Below, in pieces: positions 16,952-25,913 of a DNA stretch of 64,000 nucleotides. Position 1 is the stretch's first letter, and the number at the start of each line of letters is the position of its first letter. The notes beneath the pieces were generated by a model. The model was not told where the DNA came from. It saw only the letters and a list, made by a program, of their open reading frames with translations, and did not search any database. The stretch comes from Gammaproteobacteria bacterium (GTDB lineage: Bacteria > Pseudomonadota > Gammaproteobacteria > Pseudomonadales > UBA5518). The translations under genes were made by a program, and so were the position numbers. The stretch covers positions 1 to 64,000 of the forward strand of contig JADKDK010000004.1 of the NCBI GenBank assembly GCA_016718385.1, read 5' to 3'.

Positions 16952-18496
16952 TCAGGACAACCACCGCCCCACCGGCGTGTTCCAGAGGAAGTTCATGAGC
17001 TTCTTCATGCCTTCGGCTTTTTTCTGCGTGTAGGGATAGCCGCTCGGCAACTCCTTGCCGCCGAAGCGGTCGATGAGGATCGGCATCGCATGGCAGTAGC
17101 CGCGCACGCCGGTCTCGCCGTTGACCTGCCCGATGCCGCTCTCCTTGCGCCCGCCGAAGGGCGCGGCCGGCACGCCGTAGGACATCGCCATGTCGTTCAC
17201 CGAGACCGAGCCCGTGTCGATGCGCGCGGCGATCGCGAAGCCCTTCTCCTTGTCGCGCGTCCACACGTTGCCGTTCAGCCCGTAGGGTGAATCGTTGGCC
17301 AGAAGCAGCGCCTCCTCCACGTCGCGCACCTTCTGGATGCAGAGCACGGGGCCGAAGGTCTCGTCGCGCATGATCTGCATGTCGTGATTGACCCCGCTCA
17401 TCACGGTGGGCTCGTAGTAGAGACCCTTCAGTTCGGGATTGCGGCGTCCGCCGACGTGAACGGTCGCGCCCTTCGCGACCGCGTCCTCGACGTGCTGCTC
17501 GATGATCTCCATCTGCTTGTCCCAGAACACCGCGCCCACGTCCTCCTCGAAGCCGAGCGCGTTGCCCTGGCGCAGCTTGCGCGCACCCTCGATCACCTTG
17601 GCGAGGAACGCGTCGTAGACCTTCTCGACCACGTAGATGCGCTCGGTGCCGCAGCAGTAGTGGCCGGTGTTCATGCACGATCCCACGATGGCGCCCGCGG
17701 CGGCCCGATCCAGGTCGGCGTCCTCGCAGACGATCATGGCGTCCTTGCCGCCGAGCTCGAGCGTGCACGGAATGAGCTGGCGCCCGCAGGTCTCGGCGAT
17801 GAGGCGCCCGGTGCGCACGCTGCCGGTGAACGAGATCTTGTCCACGCCGGCCTCGGTGAGATACGCGCCGGTCTGGCCGTCGCCCATCAGCACCTGCAGC
17901 ACGCCCGGCGGCAGTCCCGCCTCGCGGAATACGTCCTCCACGAGCTTCGTCGAGTAGGGCGTGACCTCGGATCCCTTCAGCACCACGGTGTTGCCGGCCA
18001 TCAGCGCCTGCACCGAGGGGTTCATGCCGAGCACGAACGGGCCGTTCCACGGCGTGATGATGCCGATCACGCCGAGCGGGCGGTACACGATGCGCAGTTG
18101 CTTCGCGATGCCCATCAGGCCGTGCACGCGCTCCTTGCGCGTCCTGAGGAATTTCTGCGCGTTCTTGGCGTAGTAGCACAGCGAATCCGCGGCGGCGAAG
18201 ATCTCCATGCTCATCGCGTCCGAACGCGCCTTGCCGGTTTCGCGCACCACGGTGTCGACGATCTCGTCCTGCCGCGCCAGCAGCACCTTCAGCGCGCGGT
18301 TCATGTATTCGGCGCGCTCGGCGAAGCTCTTCGCGGCCCACCCGGGCTGCGCCGCGCGTGCGCGCGCCACGGCGGCCTGCACGTCCTCGCGGTTCGCGCA
18401 CACGAGCTCGCCGATCGGTTCGAGGTCGATGGGGCTGCGCAGCGCGAGCACGCGCCGCGTTTCCCCTTCCTTCGCAATGGGCGTGTAGATCGACAT
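16952..18496 (-). CDS. Aldehyde dehydrogenase (NAD(P)-dependent)
   Basis: This is a 514-residue ALDH superfamily enzyme oxidising an aldehyde to its acid. Visible are the cofactor loop ITPWNGPF, FTGSVRTGRLI, the catalytic Glu247 in TLELGGKD, and the catalytic Cys281 in NTGHYCCGTER (an unusual CC pair instead of the common GQxC). The C-terminal MRDETFGPVLCIQK, SPYGLNGNVW and FGGRKESGIG are also present. The C-terminal extension (about 45 residues ending NTPVGRWLS) is longer than in many family members. The start at 18496 gives MSIYTPIAKEGE. It stands alone. Substrate unknown; a medium/long-chain aldehyde role would fit the lipid genes elsewhere but is inference. Confidence 0.9.
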   Translation of the reverse strand: MSIYTPIAKEGETRRVLALRSPIDLEPIGELVCANREDVQAAVARARAAQPGWAAKSFAERAEYMNRALKVLLARQDEIVDTVVRETGKARSDAMSMEIFAAADSLCYYAKNAQKFLRTRKERVHGLMGIAKQLRIVYRPLGVIGIITPWNGPFVLGMNPSVQALMAGNTVVLKGSEVTPYSTKLVEDVFREAGLPPGVLQVLMGDGQTGAYLTEAGVDKISFTGSVRTGRLIAETCGRQLIPCTLELGGKDAMIVCEDADLDRAAAGAIVGSCMNTGHYCCGTERIYVVEKVYDAFLAKVIEGARKLRQGNALGFEEDVGAVFWDKQMEIIEQHVEDAVAKGATVHVGGRRNPELKGLYYEPTVMSGVNHDMQIMRDETFGPVLCIQKVRDVEEALLLANDSPYGLNGNVWTRDKEKGFAIAARIDTGSVSVNDMAMSYGVPAAPFGGRKESGIGQVNGETGVRGYCHAMPILIDRFGGKELPSGYPYTQKKAEGMKKLMNFLWNTPVGRWLS

Positions 18497-18617
18497 GAGG
18501 CTGGCCTCCGCGGCGTGACTGAGGGGTGAATACCGAGCCGGCACTATAGCCAGCGGGAGCGCGCCGCAGCAATTTACGGAGAGTTAACGCACGCGCGCGA
18601 CGCGCGGCATGTGCCGG

Positions 18618-18869
18618 TCAGGCTTGCCCGCGACCGTTGCGGCGCCTGGCGAGGGCAGCGGCCTTGCCCGCCGGCGCCGGGCCGCGCTCCTCGCCGTCGG
18701 TACGCGCCGATCCGCCCATGACAGTCTGTTGCGGGTTGGGATAGGGGTAGAAGGCGGCGACGTGCTGCGCGAAGGGCGCGGCGTTCGTTGCCGCCGGCTC
18801 GGCACGCCGGCGCCGCGGCGCTTCGGGCGTCGCGACGGCGTCGATCGCTATCGTCAATGCTTCGGACAT
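18618..18869 (-). CDS. Small hypothetical protein
   Basis: An 83-residue open frame starting MSEALTIAIDAVA and rich in Ala/Arg/Pro has a central FYPYPNPQQTV. No family is recognised. It lies between the ALDH start and a single REP unit, on the same strand as its neighbours. Codon-position GC looks compatible with coding, but high-GC DNA makes chance frames common, so this is tentative. Confidence 0.35.
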   Translation of the reverse strand: MSEALTIAIDAVATPEAPRRRRAEPAATNAAPFAQHVAAFYPYPNPQQTVMGGSARTDGEERGPAPAGKAAALARRRNGRGQA

Positions 18870-18933
18870 GAGTGGCTGCATCGTTTGGCGTGGCAGCAGT
18901 ATATGCGGGCGGATATTACCGGCAAAACACGTT

Positions 18934-18955
18934 GTCCGGATCAATCCGGACCCAC
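18934..18955. repeat. Single palindromic repeat unit (GTCCGGAT type)
   Basis: GTCCGGATCAATCCGGACCC plus AC is an 8-bp palindrome with the CCCAC tail seen in other units. It lies just downstream of pcm. Confidence 0.7.
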
Positions 18956-18965
18956 ATCGTCGATC

Positions 18966-19619
18966 TCAATGTTTGCCCGTCAACGGCACGAAGCGCACCG
19001 GGATCACGTGGCGCGTACGGAAATTCTTCTCGCCGGTGCGCTCGATCACATCGAGGTTCTGCCAGCCGGCTTCGTCCTCGACCGGCAGCACCAGCTTGCC
19101 GCCGATGCGCAGCTGCTGCTTCAGCGGTTCCGGCACGCCCACGCCGGCGGCCGTGACCACGATGCCGTCGAAGGGCGCGTGCTCCGGCCAGCCGTGCCAG
19201 CCGTCGCCGGCCTTCACGGTGACGTTGGCGTAGCCGAGCTCGCGCAGCAGGTCGGCGGCATGGCGCGCCAGCGCCGGCACGATCTCGATGCCGTACACCT
19301 CGCTTGCCAGCTCGGCGAGAATTGCGGCCTGGTAGCCGGAGCCGCTGCCCACCTCGAGCACGCGGTGCCCGGGCTGCGGGTCGATCAGTTCGGTCATCAG
19401 CGCCACGATGAACGGCTGCGAGATGGTCTGCCCGTGCCCGATCGGCAGCGGCGAGTCGCTGAAGGCAAAACGCTCCTCGCCCGGGGGCACGAAGCGCGCG
19501 CGCGGCACCTTGCGCAGCGCCGCGATGAGGCGCGGCGACAACTCGTCGCGGCCGATTTCCGCCGCCGTGTCGCGCACGTGCTGCTCGATGGTGCGGACCA
19601 TGTCTTCCTGCATCTGCAT
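18966..19619 (-). CDS. pcm: Protein-L-isoaspartate O-methyltransferase
   Basis: It repairs isoaspartyl residues in damaged proteins using S-adenosylmethionine. The 217-residue protein has RFVPPGEERFAFSDSPLPIGHGQTISQPF (substrate loop), the SAM motif VLEVGSGSGYQAAILAEL, and FDGIVVTAAGVGVPEPL followed by GGKLVLPV, all family hallmarks. The start at 19619 is supported by GGAGG 7-11 nt upstream. The gene stands alone here, not with surE/rpoS as in many gammaproteobacteria. Confidence 0.94.
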   Translation of the reverse strand: MQMQEDMVRTIEQHVRDTAAEIGRDELSPRLIAALRKVPRARFVPPGEERFAFSDSPLPIGHGQTISQPFIVALMTELIDPQPGHRVLEVGSGSGYQAAILAELASEVYGIEIVPALARHAADLLRELGYANVTVKAGDGWHGWPEHAPFDGIVVTAAGVGVPEPLKQQLRIGGKLVLPVEDEAGWQNLDVIERTGEKNFRTRHVIPVRFVPLTGKH

Positions 19620-19649
19620 CGCGACATCCTCCGGGAGATCGATCCAGAT

Positions 19650-19672
19650 GTCCGGCTGAAGCCGGACCCACG
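19650..19672. repeat. Single palindromic repeat unit (GTCCGGCTGAAGCCGGAC type)
   Basis: GTCCGGCTGAAGCCGGACCC followed by ACG lies between pcm and the HDAC gene, directly upstream of the pcm Shine-Dalgarno. The same stem recurs twice at 20750-20800. Confidence 0.72.
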
Positions 19673-19783
19673 GCAGGCAGACTGCCCCCGGCCATCGCCA
19701 GCCGCATTGATCTGGTGCAATGAAGCGGCGCGAATCCTGCCGATGCGCACCGCTGTAGTATGCTTCGGGCAGCAACACGCAGT

Positions 19784-20725
19784 ATGAGGTCAGCTGTGAC
19801 GACCGGTCTTTTCACGCATGAGGATTGCACCCGCCACGACATGGGCGACTGGCATCCGGAGTCGCCCGCGCGGCTGGCGGCGATCATGGATTACCTCAAG
19901 GCCTCGGGGCTGCTGTCGGAGCTCGAGGAGCACGAGGCGGTGCACGTCAGCCGCGAGGCGCTGGCGCGCGCGCATCCCGAGCGCTACCTCGCCGCGCTGG
20001 ACAAGCTGCACCCGCCCGAGGGCCTGTCGTGGGCCGATCCCGACACGGCGCTGAACATCTACACGCTCGATGCCGCGGCGCGCGCTGCGGGCGGCGTGGT
20101 CGCGGCCGTGAAGGCGGTGCTCTCGGGCAAGCTCGCCAACGCGTTCTGCGCGGTGCGCCCACCGGGTCATCACGCCGAGTACGCGCAGGCGATGGGCTTC
20201 TGCTTCTACAACAACGTCGCGGTGGGCGTGCACGAGGCGCTGGCGAGCGGCCTGGAGCGCATCGCGGTGGTGGATTTCGACGTGCACCACGGCAACGGCA
20301 CCGTCGATATCTTCAAGGACGAACCGCGCGTGCTGGTGTGCTCGAGCTTCCAGCATCCCTTCTACCCGCACCGGGCTCACGACGTGGACCGCCCGAACAT
20401 CGTCAACACGCCGCTGCCAGAGGGCACGCGCGGCCTGCAATTCCGCCAGCGCGTCGAGGCGGACTGGCTGAAGAAGCTGGACGCGCACGCGCCGCAGATG
20501 GTGTTCGTGTCGGCGGGCTTCGACGGGCACGCGCGCGATCCGCTGGGCGGCTTCGAGCTGCACGAGGCCGATTACCGCTGGGTGACCGAGCTGATCGCGG
20601 ACGTGGCGGCGCGCCACGCCGGCGGGCGCATCGTCTCGGTGCTGGAAGGCGGCTACGACCTCGATGCGCTGGCGCGCAGCGTCGATGCGCACGTGCAGGT
20701 GCTGCGCGAGGCCGACCGTCTGTAG
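19784..20725 (+). CDS. Histone deacetylase family (HDAC/AcuC/APAH-like) amidohydrolase
   Basis: This zinc-dependent deacetylase has 313 residues. Active-site elements are HPESPARL near the N-terminus, AVRPPGHHAE (catalytic His pair), VDFDVHHGNGT (zinc ligands Asp and His), and SAGFDGHARDPLGGF (second zinc Asp region), ending with LEGGYDLDALA. Bacterial members act on acetylpolyamines, acetoin-utilisation proteins or acetyl-lysine; the substrate is not determinable. The start at 19784 is chosen because family proteins begin TGLFTHEDC a few residues later; a GTG at 19796 is possible. The TAG stop (20723-20725) is part of a GTAG repeat head. Confidence 0.88.
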   Translation: MRSAVTTGLFTHEDCTRHDMGDWHPESPARLAAIMDYLKASGLLSELEEHEAVHVSREALARAHPERYLAALDKLHPPEGLSWADPDTALNIYTLDAAARAAGGVVAAVKAVLSGKLANAFCAVRPPGHHAEYAQAMGFCFYNNVAVGVHEALASGLERIAVVDFDVHHGNGTVDIFKDEPRVLVCSSFQHPFYPHRAHDVDRPNIVNTPLPEGTRGLQFRQRVEADWLKKLDAHAPQMVFVSAGFDGHARDPLGGFELHEADYRWVTELIADVAARHAGGRIVSVLEGGYDLDALARSVDAHVQVLREADRL

Positions 20726-20800
20726 GTCCGGATTCATCCGGACAATGTCCGGCTGAAGCCGGACCTACGGATGGAATTGTCCGGCTGAAGCCGGACCTAC
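20722..20800. repeat. GTAG repeat array supplying stop codons to two convergent genes
   Basis: GTAGGTCCGGATTCATCCGG opens at 20722, and two GTCCGGCTGAAGCCGGACCT units follow, the last ending in CTAC at 20797-20800. The left GTAG holds the stop of the HDAC gene. The right CTAC (GTAG on the minus strand) holds the stop of the NTF2-like gene. The repeat array is the entire intergenic region. Confidence 0.88.
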
Positions 20801-21183
20801 ATCGATTCCAGCATTGCCGCCATCTTCTCGCGGATCTTCTCGATCGCCTTCCACGGACGGATCATGACCTTGAAGTCGCTGATGCGGCCCTCGGCGTTCC
20901 AGTGGATCAGGTCGACGCCGTTGACCACGATGCCGTCGATGGTCGCGGTGAATTCCAGGCACGCGTCGGCGTCGTTCACGATCTCGCGCACGTAGCGGAA
21001 ATCCGTGCCCGCAAACACGCGGAACGCGGCACCGAGGTAGAGTGCCGTGAGCTCGCGTCCCTGCTGCGGACGGTGCACCACCGGCGAGTGGAAGCAGGCG
21101 TCCTCGGCCAGCAGTGCGTGCAGGCTCGTGGGGTCGCCGCTCTCGAGCACGGCATGCCAGTCGGCGACTCTCGATGCGGTCAT
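20797..21183 (-). CDS. NTF2-like / SnoaL-like domain protein
   Basis: The 128-residue protein fits the nuclear transport factor 2-like cone fold. The N-terminal helix is VADWHAVLESGDPTSLHALLAEDACFHSPVV, followed by GRELTALYLGAAF and alternating strands ending HWNAEGRISDFKVMIRPW. Such proteins include ketosteroid isomerase-like enzymes and binding domains; no catalytic set is obvious. Start MTASRVADW at 21183. The stop is provided by the adjoining GTAG repeat. Confidence 0.78.
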   Translation of the reverse strand: MTASRVADWHAVLESGDPTSLHALLAEDACFHSPVVHRPQQGRELTALYLGAAFRVFAGTDFRYVREIVNDADACLEFTATIDGIVVNGVDLIHWNAEGRISDFKVMIRPWKAIEKIREKMAAMLESM

Positions 21184-21308
21184 GGCGGTATGCTCCCGGG
21201 ATTGCTCTCGATCAAGGTTTGCGGTGGTTGCGCGGCCCGGGCGCTCGTGCTGCGTCTAGAATGCCGGCGGCGCCACGCTGGCGTCCGAGCATACCGGAAA
21301 TCACCGAC

Positions 21309-22439
21309 ATGACGTTGCGAATCGATCCCTCATCGCTTCCTGCAATCCGTCGTCCCCGCTGCGCGCGTGCCGCGCTGATGCTGCTGGCGCTCATGCTCGC
21401 GGGCTGCCCGGAGTCCGGGAACCCGCCCGCGGCGGGCACGGTCGCGGCGTCGGCCAGCCTCGAGACCGCGGCCGTCGCAGTGGCGACGGTGCCGCGCGAG
21501 ACCTTCTTCGACGGCGTGGTCGAGGCCCTGAACCAGTCCACGGTCTCGGCGCAGACGAGCGGGCGCGTGCTGGAATTGCCCGTCGATGTCGGCGATCACG
21601 TCGAGAAGGGCGCGCTGATCGTGCGCTTCACCGATACCGAGCAGAAGGCGCGCGCCGCGGCGGCCGAATCGGAGCTCGGCGAGGCGAACGCACGGCTCGC
21701 GGAGGCGCAACTCGGGTTCGACCGCATTCGCGAGATCCATGCGAAGAAGCTGGTCGCCAGGGCACAGTTCGACCGTGCCCGCGCGGATCTCGATGCGGCG
21801 CGCGCCAAGGCCCGGGCGGCCCAGGCCGCGCTCGACGAAGTGCGCGAAGGCCTGGCCAACACCGTGATCCGCGCCCCCTATGCCGGCATCGTGGTGGCGC
21901 GCCACGTGCAGATCGGCGAAACGGTGGGTGTGGGCACGCCGCTGCTCACCGGTGTGTCGCTCGAGCACCTGCGCGTGCACGTCGACGTGCCGCACCAGCA
22001 CATCGGTGAGCTGCGCAAGCACCGCCAGGCCCGCGTGCTGCTGCCCGATGACGGTTCCATCGCGATCGAGGAGTTGCGTATCTCGCCGAATGCCGATCCC
22101 GAGACGCACACCTTCCGCGTGCTGGCGACGGTGCCGCAGGGTGATTACGGCGTCTACCCCGGCATGCTGCTGAAGGTGGCCTTCGTGACCGGCACCGAGG
22201 AGCGCTTGCTGCTGCCCGCGGCGGCGCTGGTGCGCCGCGGGGAGATCGACGCCGCCTACGTGGTCGGGGAGGACGGTCGCGTGGGTTTCCGCTACCTGCG
22301 TGTCGGGACACCGGCGGCTGACGGTCGCGTGCCGGTGCTGGCGGGGCTGGCCGCGGGCGAGCGCGTCGCCACCGATCCGCTCGCGGCGGCGGTGGCCTAC
22401 AAGGCGCAGGGCGCGCCAGCCGGGGAATCCGGCGAATGA
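21309..22439 (+). CDS. RND efflux periplasmic adaptor, lipoprotein (membrane fusion protein)
   Basis: The 376-residue adaptor has a signal peptide ending in a lipobox (LMLAGC, Cys at about 37). A biotinyl-lipoyl half follows (SAQTSGRVLELPVDVGDHVEKGALIVRF), then an alpha-hairpin with heptads (about 110-180), a second lipoyl half (NTVIRAPYAGIVVARHVQIGE) and beta-barrel domains. It would bridge the RND permease to an outer-membrane channel. The stop overlaps the permease start (ATGA), so they form an operon. No TolC-like gene is adjacent, suggesting a shared channel encoded elsewhere. Confidence 0.92.
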   Translation: MTLRIDPSSLPAIRRPRCARAALMLLALMLAGCPESGNPPAAGTVAASASLETAAVAVATVPRETFFDGVVEALNQSTVSAQTSGRVLELPVDVGDHVEKGALIVRFTDTEQKARAAAAESELGEANARLAEAQLGFDRIREIHAKKLVARAQFDRARADLDAARAKARAAQAALDEVREGLANTVIRAPYAGIVVARHVQIGETVGVGTPLLTGVSLEHLRVHVDVPHQHIGELRKHRQARVLLPDDGSIAIEELRISPNADPETHTFRVLATVPQGDYGVYPGMLLKVAFVTGTEERLLLPAAALVRRGEIDAAYVVGEDGRVGFRYLRVGTPAADGRVPVLAGLAAGERVATDPLAAAVAYKAQGAPAGESGE

Positions 22440-25400
22440 GCGCCGGGGATCTGCAGCCACTGGGGCTGTCCGGGCGCATTGCGCGGTATTTCCTCGCCAC
22501 CGAGATCACGCCGTTGCTGGCGCTGCTCGGCGTGCTGCTCGGCGTGCTCGCGATCCTGGTCACCGCGCGCGAGGAAGAACCGCAGATCGACGTGACCTTC
22601 GCCAACGTGTTCATTCCCTTCCCGGGCGCGTCCGCGAGGGAAGTCGAGGCGCTGGTGACCACGCCCGCCGAGCAGATCGTCTCGCAGATCGAGGGCGTCG
22701 AGTACATCTACTCCGCATCCTCGCCCGGCATGGCCGCGTTGACCGTGCGCTTCGAGGTGGGCCAGCAGCGCACCGATGCCATCGTGCGTCTCTACAACGC
22801 CTTCTACAGCAACCAGGACTGGATGCCGGCGGGCGTCGGGGTCGGTGCGCCGCTGATCAAGCCCAAGGGCATCGACGACGTGCCGATCTTCACCGCGACG
22901 CTGTGGAGCGAGAATCCCGCGCTGGGTGCGGCCGATCTGCTGCGCGTGGCGCACGCGGTCGAGGCGCAACTGCAGCGCGTGCCGGGCACGCGCGAGATCG
23001 CCACCACCGGCGGCCCGGACCGCGCGGTGCGCGTGGAATTCGATCCGCAGCGCCTCGCGGCATACGGGCTGTCGCTGGCCGATCTGCGCACGGCGCTCGC
23101 CTCGGCCAACGCCGCGCGCGATGCGGGCGGCATCGTCGACGAGGGCCACGAGATGCTGGTGCAGGCCGGCACCTTCCTGGTCACGCCCGAGGAGGTGGCC
23201 GACGTGGTGGTGGGCGTGCACGGGGGAGCGCCGGTGTTCCTGCGCGACGTGGCGCGCGTCACGGACGGCTCCGACCGGCCCGTGCGTTACGTGAGCCATG
23301 GCGCCGGAGCGGCGGCCGCGCATCCGGCGGGCGCGGCGCGCTACCCCGCGGTGACCATCGCGGTCGGCAAGAAGCCCGGCGAGAATGCGGTGGACGTGTC
23401 GGGCGGCGTGATCCGGCGCCTCGAGCAGCTGAAGGGTGTGCAGATTCCGGATGACGTCAACGTGACGATCACGCGCGATTACGGCGCGACGGCGGCCGAC
23501 AAGGCGCAGACGCTGATCAAGAAGCTGCTCTTCGCCACGCTGTCGGTGATCGTGCTGGTGCTGTTTGCGCTGGGATGGCGCGAGGCGGTGGTCGTGGGTG
23601 CCGCGGTGATCGTGACGCTGGCGATCACGCTGTTCGCGTCCTGGGCCTGGGGTTTCACGCTGAACCGCATCTCGCTGTTCGCGCTGATATTCTCGATCGG
23701 TATCCTGGTCGACGATGCCATCGTGGTGGTCGAGAACATCCACCGCCACATGCTGCTCGGCAGGCATTCGCTCGCCGAAGCCATTCCCGTCGCGGTCGAC
23801 GAGGTCGGCGGCCCGACGATACTCGCCACCTTCACCGTGATCGCCGCGTTGCTGCCGATGGCTTTCGTGAGCGGGCTCATGGGGCCGTACCTGCGGCCGA
23901 TCCCGATCAACGCCAGCACGGGCATGCTGATCTCGCTCGCTGTGGCCTTCGTGTTCACGCCGTGGTTGTACCGGCGCGTGTTCCTGCGCGTCGCTGGCGA
24001 TGCGCACGCGCACGCGCACGATCAGCAGGATACGGCGCTCGCGCGCTTCTTCACGCGCGTCATGGCGCCGCTGCTCGGCGGCCGGGCAGGCGCGCGCAAG
24101 CGCTGGCTGCTGCTCGGCGCGCTGCTGGTGCTCATCGCGCTGTCGTGCTCGCTGGTTGCCGTCGGCGCGGTGGTCATGAAGATGCTGCCCTTCGACAACA
24201 AGAGCGAGTTCCAGGTCGTGGTCGACATGCCCGAGGGCACGCCGCTCGAGAGCACCGAGCGCGTGCTGCAGGCGCTGGCCGATCACATCGCCGCGGTGCC
24301 CGAAGTCACCGACTACCAGATCTACGCCGGCGATGCGGCCCCGATCAACTTCAACGGCCTGGTGCGCCAGTACTACCTGCGCAGCCAGCCCTGGCAGGGC
24401 GACATCCAGGTGAACCTGACCGAGCGGCATCAGCGCGAGCGCAAGTCGCACGAGATCGTGGCCGCGGTGCGCGGAGAGCTCGCCGCGATCGGCAGCTCCT
24501 TCGGCGCCACCGTGAGCGTGGTCGAGGTGCCGCCGGGTCCGCCGGTGCAGGCCCCGCTGGTCGCGGAGATCTACGGCCCCGATTACCCGCGCGCGCTCGA
24601 TGTGGCGCGCGAGGTGCGCGAGGTCTTCCAGGCCACGCCCGACGTGGTCGACATCGACGATTCCATCGAGGCGCAGCAGCGCAAGCTCGTGGTGGAGGTG
24701 GACCGCGCGCGCGCCGCGAAGCTCGGCGTGACGCAGCAGAGCGTGGCAGCCGCGGTCGCAACCGCCGTGGGGGGCGAGGACATGTCCTTCCTGCACAGCG
24801 AGCAGGCGAAATACGCGATCCCGGTGCGTGTCGAACTGCCGGACGACGCCAAGGCGCGCGCCGATTCGCTGCTGTCGCTGCGCGTGCGCGCGGCGAGCGG
24901 CGCGCTGGTGCCGCTGTCGGAGATCGCCTCGGTGCGTCCGGCCACGCGCGAGCAGACCATACAGCACAAGAACCTGCTGCCGGTGGTCTACGTGATGGCC
25001 GACGTGGCGGGCCGCACCGACAGCCCGCTGTACGGCATGGCCGCGATCGCCTCCACGCTGGGCGGCAAGCCGATCGACGGCGCGCCGATCACGCAGTACC
25101 TCACGCAGCAGCCCGAGGAGACCTGGGGCTGGAGCATGAAGTGGGACGGGGAGTGGCAGATCACCTACGAGACATTCCGCGACATGGGCACGGCCTATGC
25201 CGTGGGCCTGGTGCTGATCTACCTGCTGGTGGTGGCGCAGTTTCGCAGCTACGGCGTGCCGTTGATCATCATGGCGCCGATCCCGCTCACGATCATCGGC
25301 ATCATACCCGGGCACGCGCTGCTGGGGCAGCCGTTCACCGCGCCCTCGATGATCGGCATGATCGCGCTGGCCGGCATCATCGTGCGCAACTCGATCCTGC

Positions 25401-25654
25401 TGGTGGACTTCATCCAGCAGGAGGTGTGCGCAGGGAAGTCGCTGCAGGAGGCGACGATATCGGCGGCCGCGGTGCGCGCGCGCCCGATCACGCTCACGGC
25501 GCTCGCCGCGATGATGGGCGGCTTCTTCATCATCGACGACCCGATCTTCGGCGGTCTCGCCGTATCGCTGATCTTCGGGCTGTTCGTCTCGACGCTGCTG
25601 ACGCTGATCGTGATCCCGGTGGTCTACTACCACTACAACTGGCGCAAGACGTAG
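22436..25654 (+). CDS. RND family multidrug-type efflux permease
   Basis: The 1072-residue inner-membrane proton antiporter has about 12 membrane segments and two large periplasmic loops. The TM4 aspartates lie in GILVDDAIVVVENIHRHM. Other family segments are FPGASAREVEALVTTPAEQ, TGGPDRAVRVEFDPQRLAAYGLS, APIPLTIIGIIPGHALLG and GIIVRNSILLVDFIQQ. It lacks the heavy-metal RND motifs of the two pumps further right, so an organic substrate is likelier. The TAG stop at 25652-25654 is within a GTAG repeat. Confidence 0.93.
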   Translation: MSAGDLQPLGLSGRIARYFLATEITPLLALLGVLLGVLAILVTAREEEPQIDVTFANVFIPFPGASAREVEALVTTPAEQIVSQIEGVEYIYSASSPGMAALTVRFEVGQQRTDAIVRLYNAFYSNQDWMPAGVGVGAPLIKPKGIDDVPIFTATLWSENPALGAADLLRVAHAVEAQLQRVPGTREIATTGGPDRAVRVEFDPQRLAAYGLSLADLRTALASANAARDAGGIVDEGHEMLVQAGTFLVTPEEVADVVVGVHGGAPVFLRDVARVTDGSDRPVRYVSHGAGAAAAHPAGAARYPAVTIAVGKKPGENAVDVSGGVIRRLEQLKGVQIPDDVNVTITRDYGATAADKAQTLIKKLLFATLSVIVLVLFALGWREAVVVGAAVIVTLAITLFASWAWGFTLNRISLFALIFSIGILVDDAIVVVENIHRHMLLGRHSLAEAIPVAVDEVGGPTILATFTVIAALLPMAFVSGLMGPYLRPIPINASTGMLISLAVAFVFTPWLYRRVFLRVAGDAHAHAHDQQDTALARFFTRVMAPLLGGRAGARKRWLLLGALLVLIALSCSLVAVGAVVMKMLPFDNKSEFQVVVDMPEGTPLESTERVLQALADHIAAVPEVTDYQIYAGDAAPINFNGLVRQYYLRSQPWQGDIQVNLTERHQRERKSHEIVAAVRGELAAIGSSFGATVSVVEVPPGPPVQAPLVAEIYGPDYPRALDVAREVREVFQATPDVVDIDDSIEAQQRKLVVEVDRARAAKLGVTQQSVAAAVATAVGGEDMSFLHSEQAKYAIPVRVELPDDAKARADSLLSLRVRAASGALVPLSEIASVRPATREQTIQHKNLLPVVYVMADVAGRTDSPLYGMAAIASTLGGKPIDGAPITQYLTQQPEETWGWSMKWDGEWQITYETFRDMGTAYAVGLVLIYLLVVAQFRSYGVPLIIMAPIPLTIIGIIPGHALLGQPFTAPSMIGMIALAGIIVRNSILLVDFIQQEVCAGKSLQEATISAAAVRARPITLTALAAMMGGFFIIDDPIFGGLAVSLIFGLFVSTLLTLIVIPVVYYHYNWRKT

Positions 25655-25747
25655 GTCGGCATTCATCGTGGGTCGGCATTCATGCCGACATCAGCGGCGT
25701 CGCAGGCAGCAGTCGCCATGAATGGCGACCCACAGGCCCGACCCACG
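25651..25747. repeat. Cluster of GTAGGTCGGC-type repeats after the RND permease
   Basis: GTAGGTCGGCATTCATCG opens at 25651 with the permease stop codon inside. It is followed by GTGGGTCGGCATTCATGCCG and an opposite-facing GTCGCCATGAATGGCGACCC. The cluster ends where the duplicated 3' fragment begins. Confidence 0.8.
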
Positions 25748-25814
25748 GGATCACGGGCGGTTGAAGCAGGACAACACGTAGCTGGTCTCGCCGGTGACGG
25801 GATCGCGGTGCGGC
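25740..25814 (-). pseudogene. Remnant copy of the 3' end of the 39.1-42.6 kb oxidoreductase gene
   Basis: Positions 25759-25814 match 39276-39331 at 55 of 56 nt, and 25740-25755 match 39128-39143 exactly over 16 nt, including the TGA stop. Compared with the intact gene, 43 codons between these blocks are missing in frame. On the minus strand the remnant reads HRDPVTGETSYVLSCFNRP and then the stop. The sequence from 25815 to 25913 is unrelated and visibly more AT-rich. This marks one edge of the metal-efflux block. Confidence 0.85.
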
Positions 25815-25913
25815 CTCCTGCTGGAGATTGTTTCAGCTAAAGCGTTGATTCTCGCTCCGAACGTACCGGTGCCGAAACCGCGCTGCGTTATGGCACACCG
25901 CAAGCGGCGGTGC

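Noticed and set aside
22397..25666. A 1089-codon minus-strand open frame across the RND permease
   Set aside because: It is the antisense shadow of the permease; its translation is His/Arg/Asp-rich repeats of low complexity with no recognisable domain.
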